From Palsa-504 sp963790065 (lineage in GTDB: Bacteria > Actinomycetota > Actinomycetes > Streptosporangiales > Streptosporangiaceae): DNA of 64,000 nt. Both the position numbers and the translations under genes were made by a program. Positions 30,863 to 39,290 of this stretch are shown piece after piece. The notes beneath the pieces are model-generated. The model had not been told where the DNA came from and did not search any database. It saw only the letters and a list, made by a program, of their open reading frames with translations. Each line of letters starts with the position of its first letter. Position 1 is the first letter of the stretch. The DNA lies in the NCBI GenBank assembly GCA_963790065.1, contig CAWBNK010000030.1:1-64000 (forward strand), written 5' to 3'.

Positions 30863-31188
30863 TGAGGAGCGCTCCAGCTTCGGCAGATTGCAACGGTGTG
30901 GTTACCGCGTAATCTCCCAGAACGGGGCGCTCTTCGCTACCTGCACTGCGTCGCTCCCGCCCGATCCACCGGCGCGGCCTGCGTCATCCCGGCCACTTTG
31001 AACCCGCCGCACCCAGCGGGTGCAGCCCCGCGCTACCGCCACGGGCGAAAACCTGCAGCTCAGCACGCTGAACGCACGAAAAACCGCTGATCACCGGCCT
31101 GGAGTTGAATCGGAGCTGGCGGCCGCCCGCGGGCCCTGCGCCCGGCCGCCGGACGGGGCTGGCCGGGCGGGCCGGAAGGCCAGCGGCG
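30863..31188. other. Gene-free interval upstream of the IS1380 transposase
   Basis: No protein-like frame, RNA gene or strong repeat was seen. The first part is probably the IS leader; the last part (from about 31100) is GC-rich sequence flanking the response-regulator gene end. Confidence 0.4.
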
Positions 31189-31626
31189 CTAGGCGGGCGG
31201 CAGCGAGACCAGGCCCAGGAAGCACGCGGCGATCTGCTGGATGACCGCGGCGAAGCCGTCGAAGTCGGACGGCTTGACGATGTAGGCGTTGGCGTGCAGC
31301 GCGTAGCACTGCTCGATGTCGTCAGGGGCCTGGGATGTGGTCAGCACCACGATCGGGATGGACAGGTACTCGGGGTCGCGCTTCAGGTCGGCCAGCACGG
31401 CCAGGCCGTTGCCGATCGGCAGGCTGAGGTCGAGCAGGATGATGCTGGGCCGGGGCGCGGCGGGGTCGGTACGCCGCACGAACTTGATGGCCTGCTCGCC
31501 GTTGCTGACCAGGTAGAGCTGAACCGGGGTCAGGGACTGCTCGAAGGCCTCCCTGATCATGATCACGTCGTCGGGATTGTCTTCGACCAGGAGGACGACG
31601 GCCCGCTGCTGGTACCGGCTTGGCAT
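31189..31626 (-). CDS. Orphan single-domain response regulator (Rcp1-like)
   Basis: A 145-aa receiver without output domain. It has the acidic pocket VVLLVEDNPDD (E15, D16), the phosphoacceptor IILLDLSLP (D66), VLTTS (T96) and the lysine in AYIVKPSD (K118). Such Rcp1-type receivers normally pair with phytochrome or hybrid histidine kinases, passing phosphate to other proteins; no kinase is adjacent. ATG 31626 has GGGAG 9 nt upstream; GTG 31653 in frame lacks a ribosome site. It stands between the IS1380 remnant and the amylosucrase gene, so a partner kinase may have been lost. Confidence 0.88.
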   Translation of the reverse strand: MPSRYQQRAVVLLVEDNPDDVIMIREAFEQSLTPVQLYLVSNGEQAIKFVRRTDPAAPRPSIILLDLSLPIGNGLAVLADLKRDPEYLSIPIVVLTTSQAPDDIEQCYALHANAYIVKPSDFDGFAAVIQQIAACFLGLVSLPPA

Positions 31627-31733
31627 TGTGAGGGACTCCCCATCGATCGGCACAGGGCGGTGGCCGATGCGAAGCCATCATGGTTCATGCCCTGGCCGGA
31701 CGCAAGCGGGCCCGCACGGCGCCCGGCGTCGTG

Positions 31734-33659
31734 CTAAGTGCCGGTGAGCCAGAGGAAACCCCACGACGGCAGCTCGATCCGGCCGGCGGCGAGGGTCAGC
31801 TGCCCGGCGGTGGAGTGCACGTGCGCCGGGTCGTACAGGCCGGCCCGGGCGATGATCCCGGCGTCGACGAACTGGGTGACGTCGCTGAAGTTGGTCAGGG
31901 CCAGGAACGGCGCGCTGCGCGGGTGGGCCCGCCGGTAGGCCAGCACGCCGCGGTTCTCGGTGGGCAGGACCTGGGTGCTGCCGCCCGCGCGCAGGGCCAG
32001 CAGCGAGCGGCGGGCCTGGCCCAGCCCGCGGATGACGGCGAACACCCGGCCTTCGAGCGTGCCGGGATCATCGCGGCGGGCGGCGGCGTCCCAGTCCATC
32101 CGCGGCCGGTGCATCCACCGGTTGTCGTGCGCGTGCGCCGGGTCGCCCGCCCAGCCTGGGTCGCTGCGCATGGCCAGCTCGTCGCCCATGTAGATGAGCG
32201 GGAGGCCGCCGAAGGAGAAGGCCACAGCGTACAGCGACTCCAGTCGCCTGATCGCGGCGGTCACCGCGCCCGGGTCCTCGCCCTCCAGCGCGGCGCCGAT
32301 GCCGCACAGCGACGCGGCCATGCCGGAGATGCGGGCGTCGCCGGTGGCCGGGTTGTCCTGGAACAGCGCGCCCCGGGCGAACGAGCCGGGGAAGCGGCCA
32401 GCGTAGAAGTCGGCCAGGAACCGGCGGTGGGCGAAGCCGTCCAGGCCGGCCGCGCCGGCGTCGGCGTCGGACACGGCCCAGCCGATGTCATCGTGGCAGC
32501 GGACGTAGGTGACCCAGGAGGCGGGGGCAGGCGCGGGCCGGCGCCGGGACAGCGCGGCCTCGGCCAGCCGGACGTCGCGGGTGGCCAGGCTGGACCAGAG
32601 CATGACCATCAGCTGGTTGTCGTAGGCCAGGTCGCACTCGGGGCGGAACCTGTCGTGCGCGCCCAGGTACTGGGCCAGCATCTCCGGCGCGACGATGGCC
32701 TCGGCCTTGAGCACCAGGCCGGGCGCGGCCAGCCGGGTCAGGGCCCGGAAGGCCTGGACGATCCGGTGCGCCTCGGGCTGGTTCTGGCAGTCGGTGCCTA
32801 CCCGCTTCCACAGGTAGGGCACTGCGTCGAGCCGCAGTACGTCGACGCCCCGGTTGGCCAGGGCCAGCATGATGCCCAGCATGGCGGCGAAGGTGGCCGG
32901 GTTGGCCCAGTTCAGGTCCCACTGGTAGTCGTGGAAGGTGGTCCACACCCAGCCCAGCCCGGGGACCTGGGTGAAGCTGCCCGGCGCGCGGTCGGGGAAC
33001 ACTTCGGGCAGGGTGCGCTCGTAGCGGTCGGGTTCGGTGCGGTCCGGGTAGATCAGGTACATCTCGCGGTAGCCGGGCTCGCCGGCCAGGGCCCGGCGGG
33101 CCCACTCGTGCTCCCGGGCGGTGTGGTTGAGGACCAGGTCGACGCACAGCGCGATGCCGCGCTCGTGCAGGTCGCCGGCCAGGCCCTGCAGGTCGGTCAT
33201 GGTGCCGAGGCGCGGGTCGACGGTGCCGTAGTCGGCCACGGCGTAGCCACCGTCGTTCTCCCCCTCCCGGGGCCGCAGCAGCGGCATCAGGTGCAGGTAG
33301 GTGACGCCCAGCTCGACCAGGTAGTCCAGGTGCTCGCTGATCCCGGCCAGCGAGCCGGCGAAGCGGTCGGCGTAGCAGACGTAGCCGATCATGTCCGCGC
33401 GCTGGAACCAGGTCGGGTCGATCTCCCGGCGCCGGTCGAGCCGCCGCAGCGGCTCCGGCCGGGCGGCCGCGGCCTCCAGGGCGGCCAGCACGAGCCGGGC
33501 GGCCAGCTGGCCGGGATCGGTGACGCCGCCGTACACCAGGCCGAGCGGCTCGAGGATGTCCGGCGACAGCACGGCTAGGCGGGCCAGGAACGCGTCGGCC
33601 TCGGCTGCGTCCAGCCGCGACCGCACCGCGCGCGCCACCGCGGGATCCCACTCGACCAC
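31734..33659 (-). CDS. Amylosucrase (GH13 subfamily 4)
   Basis: A 641-aa alpha-amylase-superfamily enzyme that makes an alpha-1,4-glucan from sucrose, releasing fructose. The N-terminal helical domain (1-85) precedes a GH13 barrel: ADRFAGSLAGISEHLDYL, LVLNHTAREHEWA, GVDVLRLDAVPYLWK with nucleophile D278, LKAEAIV with acid/base E320 and VRCHDDIGW with D390. The C-terminal beta domain ends at RIELPSWGFLWLTGT. Trehalose synthase-like and sucrose hydrolase are the nearest alternatives; length and the N-terminal domain favour amylosucrase. GTG 33659 follows AAGGAG. Cytoplasmic; no signal peptide. Confidence 0.88.
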   Translation of the reverse strand: MVEWDPAVARAVRSRLDAAEADAFLARLAVLSPDILEPLGLVYGGVTDPGQLAARLVLAALEAAAARPEPLRRLDRRREIDPTWFQRADMIGYVCYADRFAGSLAGISEHLDYLVELGVTYLHLMPLLRPREGENDGGYAVADYGTVDPRLGTMTDLQGLAGDLHERGIALCVDLVLNHTAREHEWARRALAGEPGYREMYLIYPDRTEPDRYERTLPEVFPDRAPGSFTQVPGLGWVWTTFHDYQWDLNWANPATFAAMLGIMLALANRGVDVLRLDAVPYLWKRVGTDCQNQPEAHRIVQAFRALTRLAAPGLVLKAEAIVAPEMLAQYLGAHDRFRPECDLAYDNQLMVMLWSSLATRDVRLAEAALSRRRPAPAPASWVTYVRCHDDIGWAVSDADAGAAGLDGFAHRRFLADFYAGRFPGSFARGALFQDNPATGDARISGMAASLCGIGAALEGEDPGAVTAAIRRLESLYAVAFSFGGLPLIYMGDELAMRSDPGWAGDPAHAHDNRWMHRPRMDWDAAARRDDPGTLEGRVFAVIRGLGQARRSLLALRAGGSTQVLPTENRGVLAYRRAHPRSAPFLALTNFSDVTQFVDAGIIARAGLYDPAHVHSTAGQLTLAAGRIELPSWGFLWLTGT

Positions 33660-33719
33660 GCACGACTCCTTCGTCCCGGGTATCGCGACGATAGCAGGCC
33701 GCCGCGCGGCTCCGGCCGG

Positions 33720-34403
33720 CTAGGACTCCAGGTAGCGGAGGGTGGCGATGACCCGGCGGTTGTCGTTGTCGGAGGGGGCCAGGCCGAGCTTGTCGAAGAT
33801 GTTCGCGACGTGCTTCTCCACCACCTTCGGGGAGATGAACAGCGCGGCGGCGATGGCCGCGTTGGACCGGCCCTGGGCCAGGTGCGAGAGCACCTCACGC
33901 TCCCGCGGGGTCAGGGCGGCCAGCGTGCTGGCCCGGCGGCCGGCGGACAGCAGCTGGCGGACGACCTCGGGGTCGAGCACCGTGCCGCCCTGGGCGACCT
34001 GGGTGATCGCGTCGATGAAGTCGCTGACGTCGGCGACCCGGTCCTTGAGCAGGTAGCCGACCCCGCCCGGTGCCGTGGCGAACAGCTCCGCCGCGGCCTT
34101 GGTCTCGATGTACTGGGAGAACACCAGCACGCCGACGTCGGGATGGTCCCGGTGGATGGCCTGGGCGGCGCGCAGTCCTTCGTCGGTGTGGGTGGGCGGC
34201 ATGCGCACGTCGATGATGGCCACGTCGGGCTGGTGCTGGTCGACGGCCTGCCGCAGCGCCTCGCCGTCGGCGACCGCGGCCACCACGTCGTGGCCGCGGC
34301 GGGTGAGGGTCTGGGTCAGCCCATCGCGCATGATCGCGGCGTCTTCGGCGATCACGATGCGCAGGCGCACGGGCGCGGGCGCGGGGGTGGGGGCGGTGGT
34401 CAT
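33720..34403 (-). CDS. NarL/LuxR-family response regulator
   Basis: A 227-aa two-component regulator. Receiver: IVIAEDAAIMRDGL (E20, D21), VAIIDVRMPP with phosphoacceptor D65, VLVFSQYIE and GYLLKDRV. Output: LTPREREVLSHLAQGRSNAAIAAALFISPKVVEKHVANIFDKL, a LuxR helix-turn-helix. It directly follows its sensor kinase, with the kinase TGA and this ATG sharing one base. It probably controls the ABC exporter genes upstream, which is the usual layout in actinobacteria. Confidence 0.93.
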   Translation of the reverse strand: MTTAPTPAPAPVRLRIVIAEDAAIMRDGLTQTLTRRGHDVVAAVADGEALRQAVDQHQPDVAIIDVRMPPTHTDEGLRAAQAIHRDHPDVGVLVFSQYIETKAAAELFATAPGGVGYLLKDRVADVSDFIDAITQVAQGGTVLDPEVVRQLLSAGRRASTLAALTPREREVLSHLAQGRSNAAIAAALFISPKVVEKHVANIFDKLGLAPSDNDNRRVIATLRYLES

Positions 34404-35644
34404 CAGGCGTGCCTCGGCAGTTCTACGGTGACGGTGGTGGGGCCGCCGGGCGGGCTGTGGACCTCGAGCCGCCCGTCGACCGTCTGCACGCGCTCGAGCA
34501 GCCCGGCCAGCCCGCCACCCGGGACCAGGCGAGCGCCGCCCGGCCCGTCGTCCATGACCGACATCAGCAGCCCGTGGTCCTGCTCGCGCAGGCTGACCGC
34601 GACCTGGCCGGCGCCGCTGTGCTTGGTCACGTTGGCCAGCAACTCAGCGGCGCAGAAGTAGGCCATGGCCTCGATGGCGGGCGAGGGCCTCATCGCCAGG
34701 TCGGCGGTCACGGTGACCGGCAGCGCGCTGGTGGCGGCCAGGATGCCCAGAGCCGGGCCCAGGCCACGGTCGAGCACCGGCGGGTGGATCCCGCGGGCGA
34801 GATCGCGCAGCTCGGTCAGGGTGTCCTTGGCGTTCTGGTGGGCCGCGCTGGCCAGCGCGAGCGTGCGGTCATCGCCGCCCTGGGCCAGGTTCTCCTTGAT
34901 CTCGCCCAAGGTCATGGCCAGGGCGGCCAGCCGGACCTGAGCCCCGTCGTGCAGATCACGCTCGATCCGGCGCAGCCGGGCGGCCGACTCGTCAACCGCC
35001 CGGGCGCGCCGGTCCTGCAGTTCGCGGGCCCGCTTGGCGGCGGCGGCGATCCGGACCTGGGCGTCACGTTCTGCTTCCAGCCGGGCGGCGCGTTCCTCCA
35101 GGGCGGCGAAGCGGGCCCGCCGGTAGCGGTAGGCCACCGAGTCGCCCAGCACCCAGGCGGTCAGCGTCACGCCGCCCAGCCCGGCCGCGGCCCCGAAGAT
35201 CGCCGCGCCGGCGTGGGCGTGCTGGGCCGGGGACCAGCGGGCGATGGCGGCGGCCGCGCCGAGCAGGCAGACGGCCAGCCCGGTCAGGGACACCGGCCGG
35301 GGGCGGTAGGCGGCCAGGGTGTACAACAGGATCAGGATGGCCACGTCGGCGTCGCTGGGCTGCAGGGCGAAGACCGGGGCCTGGGCGATGCCGGGCCGCA
35401 CGCCCCAGGCGACCTGCGCCGCCCCGACCAGCACGGCCACGGCGAACGCGGCGACCGGATATCGGCGGCGCGTTGCCACCAGCCCGGCCAGCAGTACCCC
35501 GACCGCGATGTAGCCGGCCTGGGCGCCGGGCCCGGCGCTGCTCGGGATGAGCTGAGACGCGCTGAATACGAGCAGGGCCGCCGCTAGCAGGCCGTCCGCC
35601 TGCCACGGATGATCGCGCAGCCAGGTGTTCACGTCGCCCAGCAC
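34403..35644 (-). CDS. Sensor histidine kinase (HisKA_3/NarX-like)
   Basis: A 413-aa kinase. Four to five membrane helices occupy residues 15-165, a coiled coil 180-215, and the dimerisation/phosphoacceptor motif is RRIERDLHDGAQVRLAALAMTLGE with H232. The ATPase domain has the N box in AELLANVTKHS, G boxes in VMDDGPGGARLVPGGGLAGLLERV. It has little extracytoplasmic sequence and probably senses the membrane itself. GTG 35644 has TAGGCT 6 nt upstream, giving its own leaderless promoter just behind the permease gene. Pairs with the adjacent NarL-type regulator. Confidence 0.92.
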   Translation of the reverse strand: MLGDVNTWLRDHPWQADGLLAAALLVFSASQLIPSSAGPGAQAGYIAVGVLLAGLVATRRRYPVAAFAVAVLVGAAQVAWGVRPGIAQAPVFALQPSDADVAILILLYTLAAYRPRPVSLTGLAVCLLGAAAAIARWSPAQHAHAGAAIFGAAAGLGGVTLTAWVLGDSVAYRYRRARFAALEERAARLEAERDAQVRIAAAAKRARELQDRRARAVDESAARLRRIERDLHDGAQVRLAALAMTLGEIKENLAQGGDDRTLALASAAHQNAKDTLTELRDLARGIHPPVLDRGLGPALGILAATSALPVTVTADLAMRPSPAIEAMAYFCAAELLANVTKHSGAGQVAVSLREQDHGLLMSVMDDGPGGARLVPGGGLAGLLERVQTVDGRLEVHSPPGGPTTVTVELPRHA

Positions 35645-35650
35645 CTTCCC

Positions 35651-35656
35651 AGCCTA
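35651..35656 (-). promoter_or_regulatory. -10 box (TAGGCT) of the sensor-kinase gene
   Basis: TAGGCT on the minus strand, 6 nt before GTG 35644, in the 17-bp gap behind the ABC permease gene. No ribosome-binding site. Confidence 0.5.
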
Positions 35657-35661
35657 GAGGG

Positions 35662-36510
35662 CTACGCGTCGCGGCGGCTGAAGGCGACCGCGCCGGCGGC
35701 CAGCAGGATCACCGTGTAGCAGGCGAACACGGCCAGCTCGCCCCAGGCGGAGAACATGTGCGGCGGGTTGTTCAGGCTCACGGTACTGGTGATCACGGGG
35801 ACGACGTCCCCGCCGGGCAGCCACCGCACCACGTCCGCGTACCAGGCGCCGGGCAGCGCCTTGGCCAGCTGCGGCACCAGGAACAGCAGCCCGTAGGCGG
35901 CGGTGATCCCGCCGACCGTGCTGCGCAGGATGGCACCCAGGCCGAACGCGAACAGGCCGCACACCGCGACGAACAGGGCCGCGGCGATGACGGCGCGCAG
36001 CACCTCGGGCTGGCCCAGCGTCGCTCCCTGATGGGTGCTGGCCAGCAGCCGCTGGCCGAGGAAGAACGAGGCGAAGCTGGCGCCGAAGCCTAGGACGAGG
36101 GTAATCCCGGCGAAGGTAGCCGCCTTGGCGCCGAACAGGACGGGCCGCCTGGGCATCACGGTCAGCGACGTGCGGATCATCCCGGTCGAGTACTCCGAGG
36201 TGATGGCCAGCGTGCCCAGGACCGCGATGACCAGCTGTCCGAGCAGGGCGACGCCGGTGATGCTGGCCTGGGTCGGGTCGAAGCCCATCCGGTCCTGCGC
36301 CGACAGGTGTGTCCAGCGGGACGCCTCGCCCGCGCAGAACGCGATGCACCAGGCCAGGCTGACCACGACCAGCATGACCATGCTCCAGTAGGTGGAGCGG
36401 ACCGAGCGGATCTTGGTGAACTCCGAGCGCAGCGTCCGGTGAAACGGGACGGCGAGGCGGGTGCGCCGGACCTGGCCCTCGCCACGTGCGCCGATGGTGA
36501 GCGATGTCAT
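35662..36510 (-). CDS. ABC-2-type transporter permease
   Basis: A 282-aa membrane protein with six hydrophobic segments; the N-terminus HRTLRSEFTKIRSVRSTYWSM is typical of ABC-2 permeases (elbow helix) in actinobacterial drug or lipid exporters, and EYSTGMIRTSLTVMPRRP is the usual cytoplasmic loop. It is 9 bp downstream of the ATPase gene with AGGAGA in front of ATG 36510. Substrate unknown. It depends on the ATPase, which is frameshifted here. Confidence 0.9.
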   Translation of the reverse strand: MTSLTIGARGEGQVRRTRLAVPFHRTLRSEFTKIRSVRSTYWSMVMLVVVSLAWCIAFCAGEASRWTHLSAQDRMGFDPTQASITGVALLGQLVIAVLGTLAITSEYSTGMIRTSLTVMPRRPVLFGAKAATFAGITLVLGFGASFASFFLGQRLLASTHQGATLGQPEVLRAVIAAALFVAVCGLFAFGLGAILRSTVGGITAAYGLLFLVPQLAKALPGAWYADVVRWLPGGDVVPVITSTVSLNNPPHMFSAWGELAVFACYTVILLAAGAVAFSRRDA

Positions 36511-36519
36511 GTCAGTCTC

Positions 36520-37429
36520 CTAGGCGGGTTGCCCGGCGCGGTAGTCCACGCTGTCGGCGGTCAGTTCCATGAAGGCGTGCTCCAGCGACACGCGGGTCGC
36601 GGCCAGGTGGTTAAGCCGGATGCCGTGGGCGAAGGCGAGGTCGGAGACCTGCTCCTCGGTCAGGCCGTGGACCTCGAGGTACGGGTCCTCGGCGGGCGTG
36701 ATCGTGCCGCCGGCCGCCGTCACCGCCTGGGTCAGCTCGTCCGGCTGCGGGGTCCGGACCTGGACCGCCTGGCCTGAGCCCCGGGCGATGAACTCGGCCA
36801 TGCCGCAGTCGGCGATGAGGCGGCCGCGCCCGATGACCAGCAGGTGACCGGCGGTGTACTCCATCTCGGACATCAGGTGGCTGGAGACCAGCACGGTGCG
36901 GCCCTCGGCGGCCAGTGACCTCATCAGGGTGCGGATCCACCGGATGCCCTCGGGGTCAAGCCCGTTGACCGGCTCGTCGAACATGAGGACCTGCGGGTCG
37001 CCGAGCAGCGCGGCGGCAATGCCGAGCCGCTGGCGCATGCCGAGCGAGAATCCCTTGGTGCGCCCAGGCCACCGAGGTCAGCCCGGTCAGGCTGAGCACC
37101 TCGTCGACCCGGCGGCGGGCGATGCCGTTGGTCTGGGCCAGGCAGAGCAGGTGGCTGCGGGCCGTCCGGCCGCCGTGCACGGCTCCGGCGTCAAGCAGCG
37201 CGCCGACCACGTGCATGGGGCTGGCCAGCTGGGCGTACGGCCGGCCGTTGACGGTGACGGTCCCGGCGGACGGGTGGTCCAGGCCGAGGATCAGCCGCAT
37301 GGTGGTGGTCTTCCCTGCTCCGTTTGGGCCGAGGAAACCGGTTACCTGGCCGGGGTGGATAGTGAAGCTGAGGTCATCGACCGCTGCGGTACCCCCGTAG
37401 CGCTTGACCAGACCGCGGGCCTCGATCAT
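36520..37429 (-). pseudogene. ABC transporter ATP-binding protein, frameshifted
   Basis: The first part (ATG 37429, after AGGAAGG) has MIEARGLVKRYGG, Walker A GPNGAGKTTT, and continues to LSLTGLTSVAW. The second part in another frame has the region GFSLGMRQRLGIAAALL (signature), Walker B VLMFDEP, NGLDPEGIRWIR and the H-loop LVSSHLMSEME. The shift is at about 37066, at CCTGGGCGCACCAAGG, where an intact gene would read W-(R)-R-T-K-G-F-S. A separate start at 37038 would give only the C-terminal 172 residues, lacking Walker A. So the exporter is broken unless this is a sequencing error. Confidence 0.82.
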
Positions 37430-37500
37430 CGGGCGTCCTTCCTGTGTGGGGTCAGGAAAGACGCTACGGACGGCGACCGGCGGGCGGCAGCAGCCTGCCA

Positions 37501-37536
37501 CCCATCTTCAGCTGGGGGTTATCCCCTAGAGATGGG
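37501..37536. promoter_or_regulatory. Nested palindrome upstream of the ABC exporter genes
   Basis: CCCATCT (37501-37507) and AGATGGG (37530-37536) are perfect inverted arms; inside them GGGG and CCCC flank TTAT. It lies about 72-107 bp before the ATPase start and is the best candidate target for the adjacent NarL-type regulator. Confidence 0.4.
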
Positions 37537-37561
37537 CTCAGGCGACGTAGCAGACCTCGGG

Positions 37562-37801
37562 CTAGGACCCGTGCGGGGTGTCCTGGCGGCTCTCGTGCCG
37601 CCAGTCCTGGCCGAGTTCGTTGTCGTGCAGCCTGCGGAGCAGGTGCGCGTAGTGGTCAAGCCGGTCAGCGGCCTGCCGCATCTCGTTGTAGTCGTGACCG
37701 CTGTCGCGGGCGGGGGTCTTCTCCTCGGCCCGCTTGCGGACGATGCCCAGCTCTTCCCGGCTCAGCTCGACGACCTTGGCCAGTGTTTCCTCGAGGTTCA
37801 C
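37562..37801 (-). CDS. Small hypothetical protein
   Basis: A 79-aa acidic/basic helical protein (NLEETLAKVVELSREELGIVRKRAEEKTPARDSGHDYNEMRQAADRLDHYAHLLRRLH). The codon use is normal and the GTG 37801 has a leaderless TAGGCT -10 box, so it is likely real. No domain or membrane segment recognised. It lies between the ABC exporter promoter and the 2OG oxygenase gene. Confidence 0.6.
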   Translation of the reverse strand: MNLEETLAKVVELSREELGIVRKRAEEKTPARDSGHDYNEMRQAADRLDHYAHLLRRLHDNELGQDWRHESRQDTPHGS

Positions 37802-37807
37802 CCGTCC

Positions 37808-37813
37808 AGCCTA
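37808..37813 (-). promoter_or_regulatory. -10 box (TAGGCT) of a leaderless promoter
   Basis: TAGGCT on the minus strand, 6 nt before GTG 37801; no ribosome-binding site. Confidence 0.5.
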
Positions 37814-37856
37814 GGACCGCCCCGTTGCTGGCGGCGGCCGAGGGGCGGGTCAGCCG

Positions 37857-38573
37857 TCAGGCGTCGTGGAAGACGAGGCCGAGGGCGTGGCGGCGGCCGG
37901 AGCGGACCGTGCTGACGCCGTGCCGGACCGGGGCGGCCGACCAGCCGCGGGCGCTGCGGACCGGGCGGTCGCGGGTGGTGAAGATCAGGCCGCAGCCCTG
38001 TTCCAGCACGGTGCTGGTGCCGCGGGACTGGGCCCGGGGCCGCTGCTCGACCAGCAGGAACTCGCCGCCGGTGTATCCGGCGCCGGCCTCGTCGAGGCCG
38101 ATGACGACCTGGAGCGGGAAGACCAGGTCGCCGAACAGGTCGCGGTGCAGGGCGTTCCAGTCCCCGGCCTGATAGCGGAGCAGGATCTGGGCGCTGCGGT
38201 CCTGTCCGCCCCGGTGGCACAGCTCCAGCCACTCGGGCAGGGTGTCCGGCCACGATGCGGTCCGGCCCAGCCGTGCGGCCCAGTCGCGGGCGATCACCAG
38301 CAAGTGCGGGTAGAACGCCTCGCGCAGCGCGCGGACCGGTCCGGGCAGGTCATGGGTGAAGTACCGGTACTGGCCGGAGCCGAAGCGGTGCCGGGCCATG
38401 TCGATGGTGGCCCGGAACCGCTCCGGATCGTCGTACAAGCCGGCCAGGTCACGGCACTGGGCCGGGGTGAGCAGCCGGGGCGTGCGGGCGCAGCCGGCGG
38501 CGTCGAGCTCGGCGGTCAGCGCCGCCCAGTCGGCGCCGGCCAGCTGCTCGCCCGGTGCGGTCTGCGTGATCAT
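37857..38573 (-). CDS. 2-oxoglutarate/Fe(II)-dependent oxygenase (prolyl-hydroxylase-like fold)
   Basis: A 238-aa oxygenase with the iron triad: HRD (H143, D145) in DWNALHRDLFGDLVFPLQ and a later histidine H218 in VRHGVSTV, followed by the arginine-bearing SGRRHALGLVF that would hold 2-oxoglutarate. Middle part reads EWLELCHRGGQDRSAQILLRYQ. It is coupled to the Ogt gene by ATGA (38570-38573), and such pairs in actinobacteria suggest a part in alkylation damage repair, though it is not an AlkB orthologue by motif. The substrate could be DNA, protein or a small molecule. Confidence 0.82.
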   Translation of the reverse strand: MITQTAPGEQLAGADWAALTAELDAAGCARTPRLLTPAQCRDLAGLYDDPERFRATIDMARHRFGSGQYRYFTHDLPGPVRALREAFYPHLLVIARDWAARLGRTASWPDTLPEWLELCHRGGQDRSAQILLRYQAGDWNALHRDLFGDLVFPLQVVIGLDEAGAGYTGGEFLLVEQRPRAQSRGTSTVLEQGCGLIFTTRDRPVRSARGWSAAPVRHGVSTVRSGRRHALGLVFHDA

Positions 38574-39085
38574 GACACGTCCTCGGTGAGCATGGGCTGC
38601 AGCGCGCCCTCGTGCACGAGGAGCTGCTGCTTGCGCTCCGTTCCGCCGGCGTAGCCGCGCATGGTCCCGTCAGCGCCGATGACCCGGTGGCAGGGCCGGA
38701 TGATCAGCAGCGGGTTCGCGCCGATGGCGGCGCCCAGGGCCTGGATCCGGTCCCGCGGCACGCCGAGCTGGCTGGCCAGCTCGCCGTAGGTGATGGTCGT
38801 TCCGTACCTGATCGAGTCCAGGGCGGCCCAGACCCGCTGCTGGAACGGGGTCCCGCGCGGGGCCAGGTCGAGGTCGAAGGCGGTCAGCTCTCCCGCGAAG
38901 TAGGCCCGGAGCTGGCGGGTGACCTCGGCGAACGGCTCAGGATGGCGGTGCCAGCCGGGGCCGGGCCGCGGGGCGTTGCGCTGGCCGGGCATGGAGACCG
39001 AGGTCAGAATGATGCCGCGGGGGGTTTCCTCGCCGGTCAGGAGCAGCTCGCCGACGGGGCTGTCGAACGTGGAGTAGCTGGTCAT
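38570..39085 (-). CDS. ogt: Methylated-DNA--[protein]-cysteine S-methyltransferase
   Basis: A 171-aa suicide repair protein that removes O6-alkyl groups from guanine. Contains FAGELTAFDLDLAPRGTPFQQRVWAAL, TTITYGELASQLG and the active-site PCHRV with acceptor C132, followed by GADGTMRGYAGGTERK. The residue before PCHRV is R instead of the common V/I. The N-terminal domain is the short Ogt type. ATG 39085 is chosen since MTSYSTFDSPVGELLLTG is the family beginning; upstream codons in frame are not conserved. First gene of a two-gene operon with the 2OG oxygenase. Confidence 0.93.
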   Translation of the reverse strand: MTSYSTFDSPVGELLLTGEETPRGIILTSVSMPGQRNAPRPGPGWHRHPEPFAEVTRQLRAYFAGELTAFDLDLAPRGTPFQQRVWAALDSIRYGTTITYGELASQLGVPRDRIQALGAAIGANPLLIIRPCHRVIGADGTMRGYAGGTERKQQLLVHEGALQPMLTEDVS

Positions 39086-39290
39086 TTTTCGATTCCCTAA
39101 TCGTTGTTTGCCTGACTCCCAAACTACGGTCGGCCACGGGTAGGTGCTGGCGGGTTTCGGACATAGCGTTTTCGCGGGCCGCTCTGCGCCTGGAATACCA
39201 GCACGAGAGAGCCGGTCGCCGTAACGCTTCCCGGACGTTTCGTATCTACAGTTAGCCGTGTCCGGTCCTAGCTGCTGAGGAGACAGTCTG

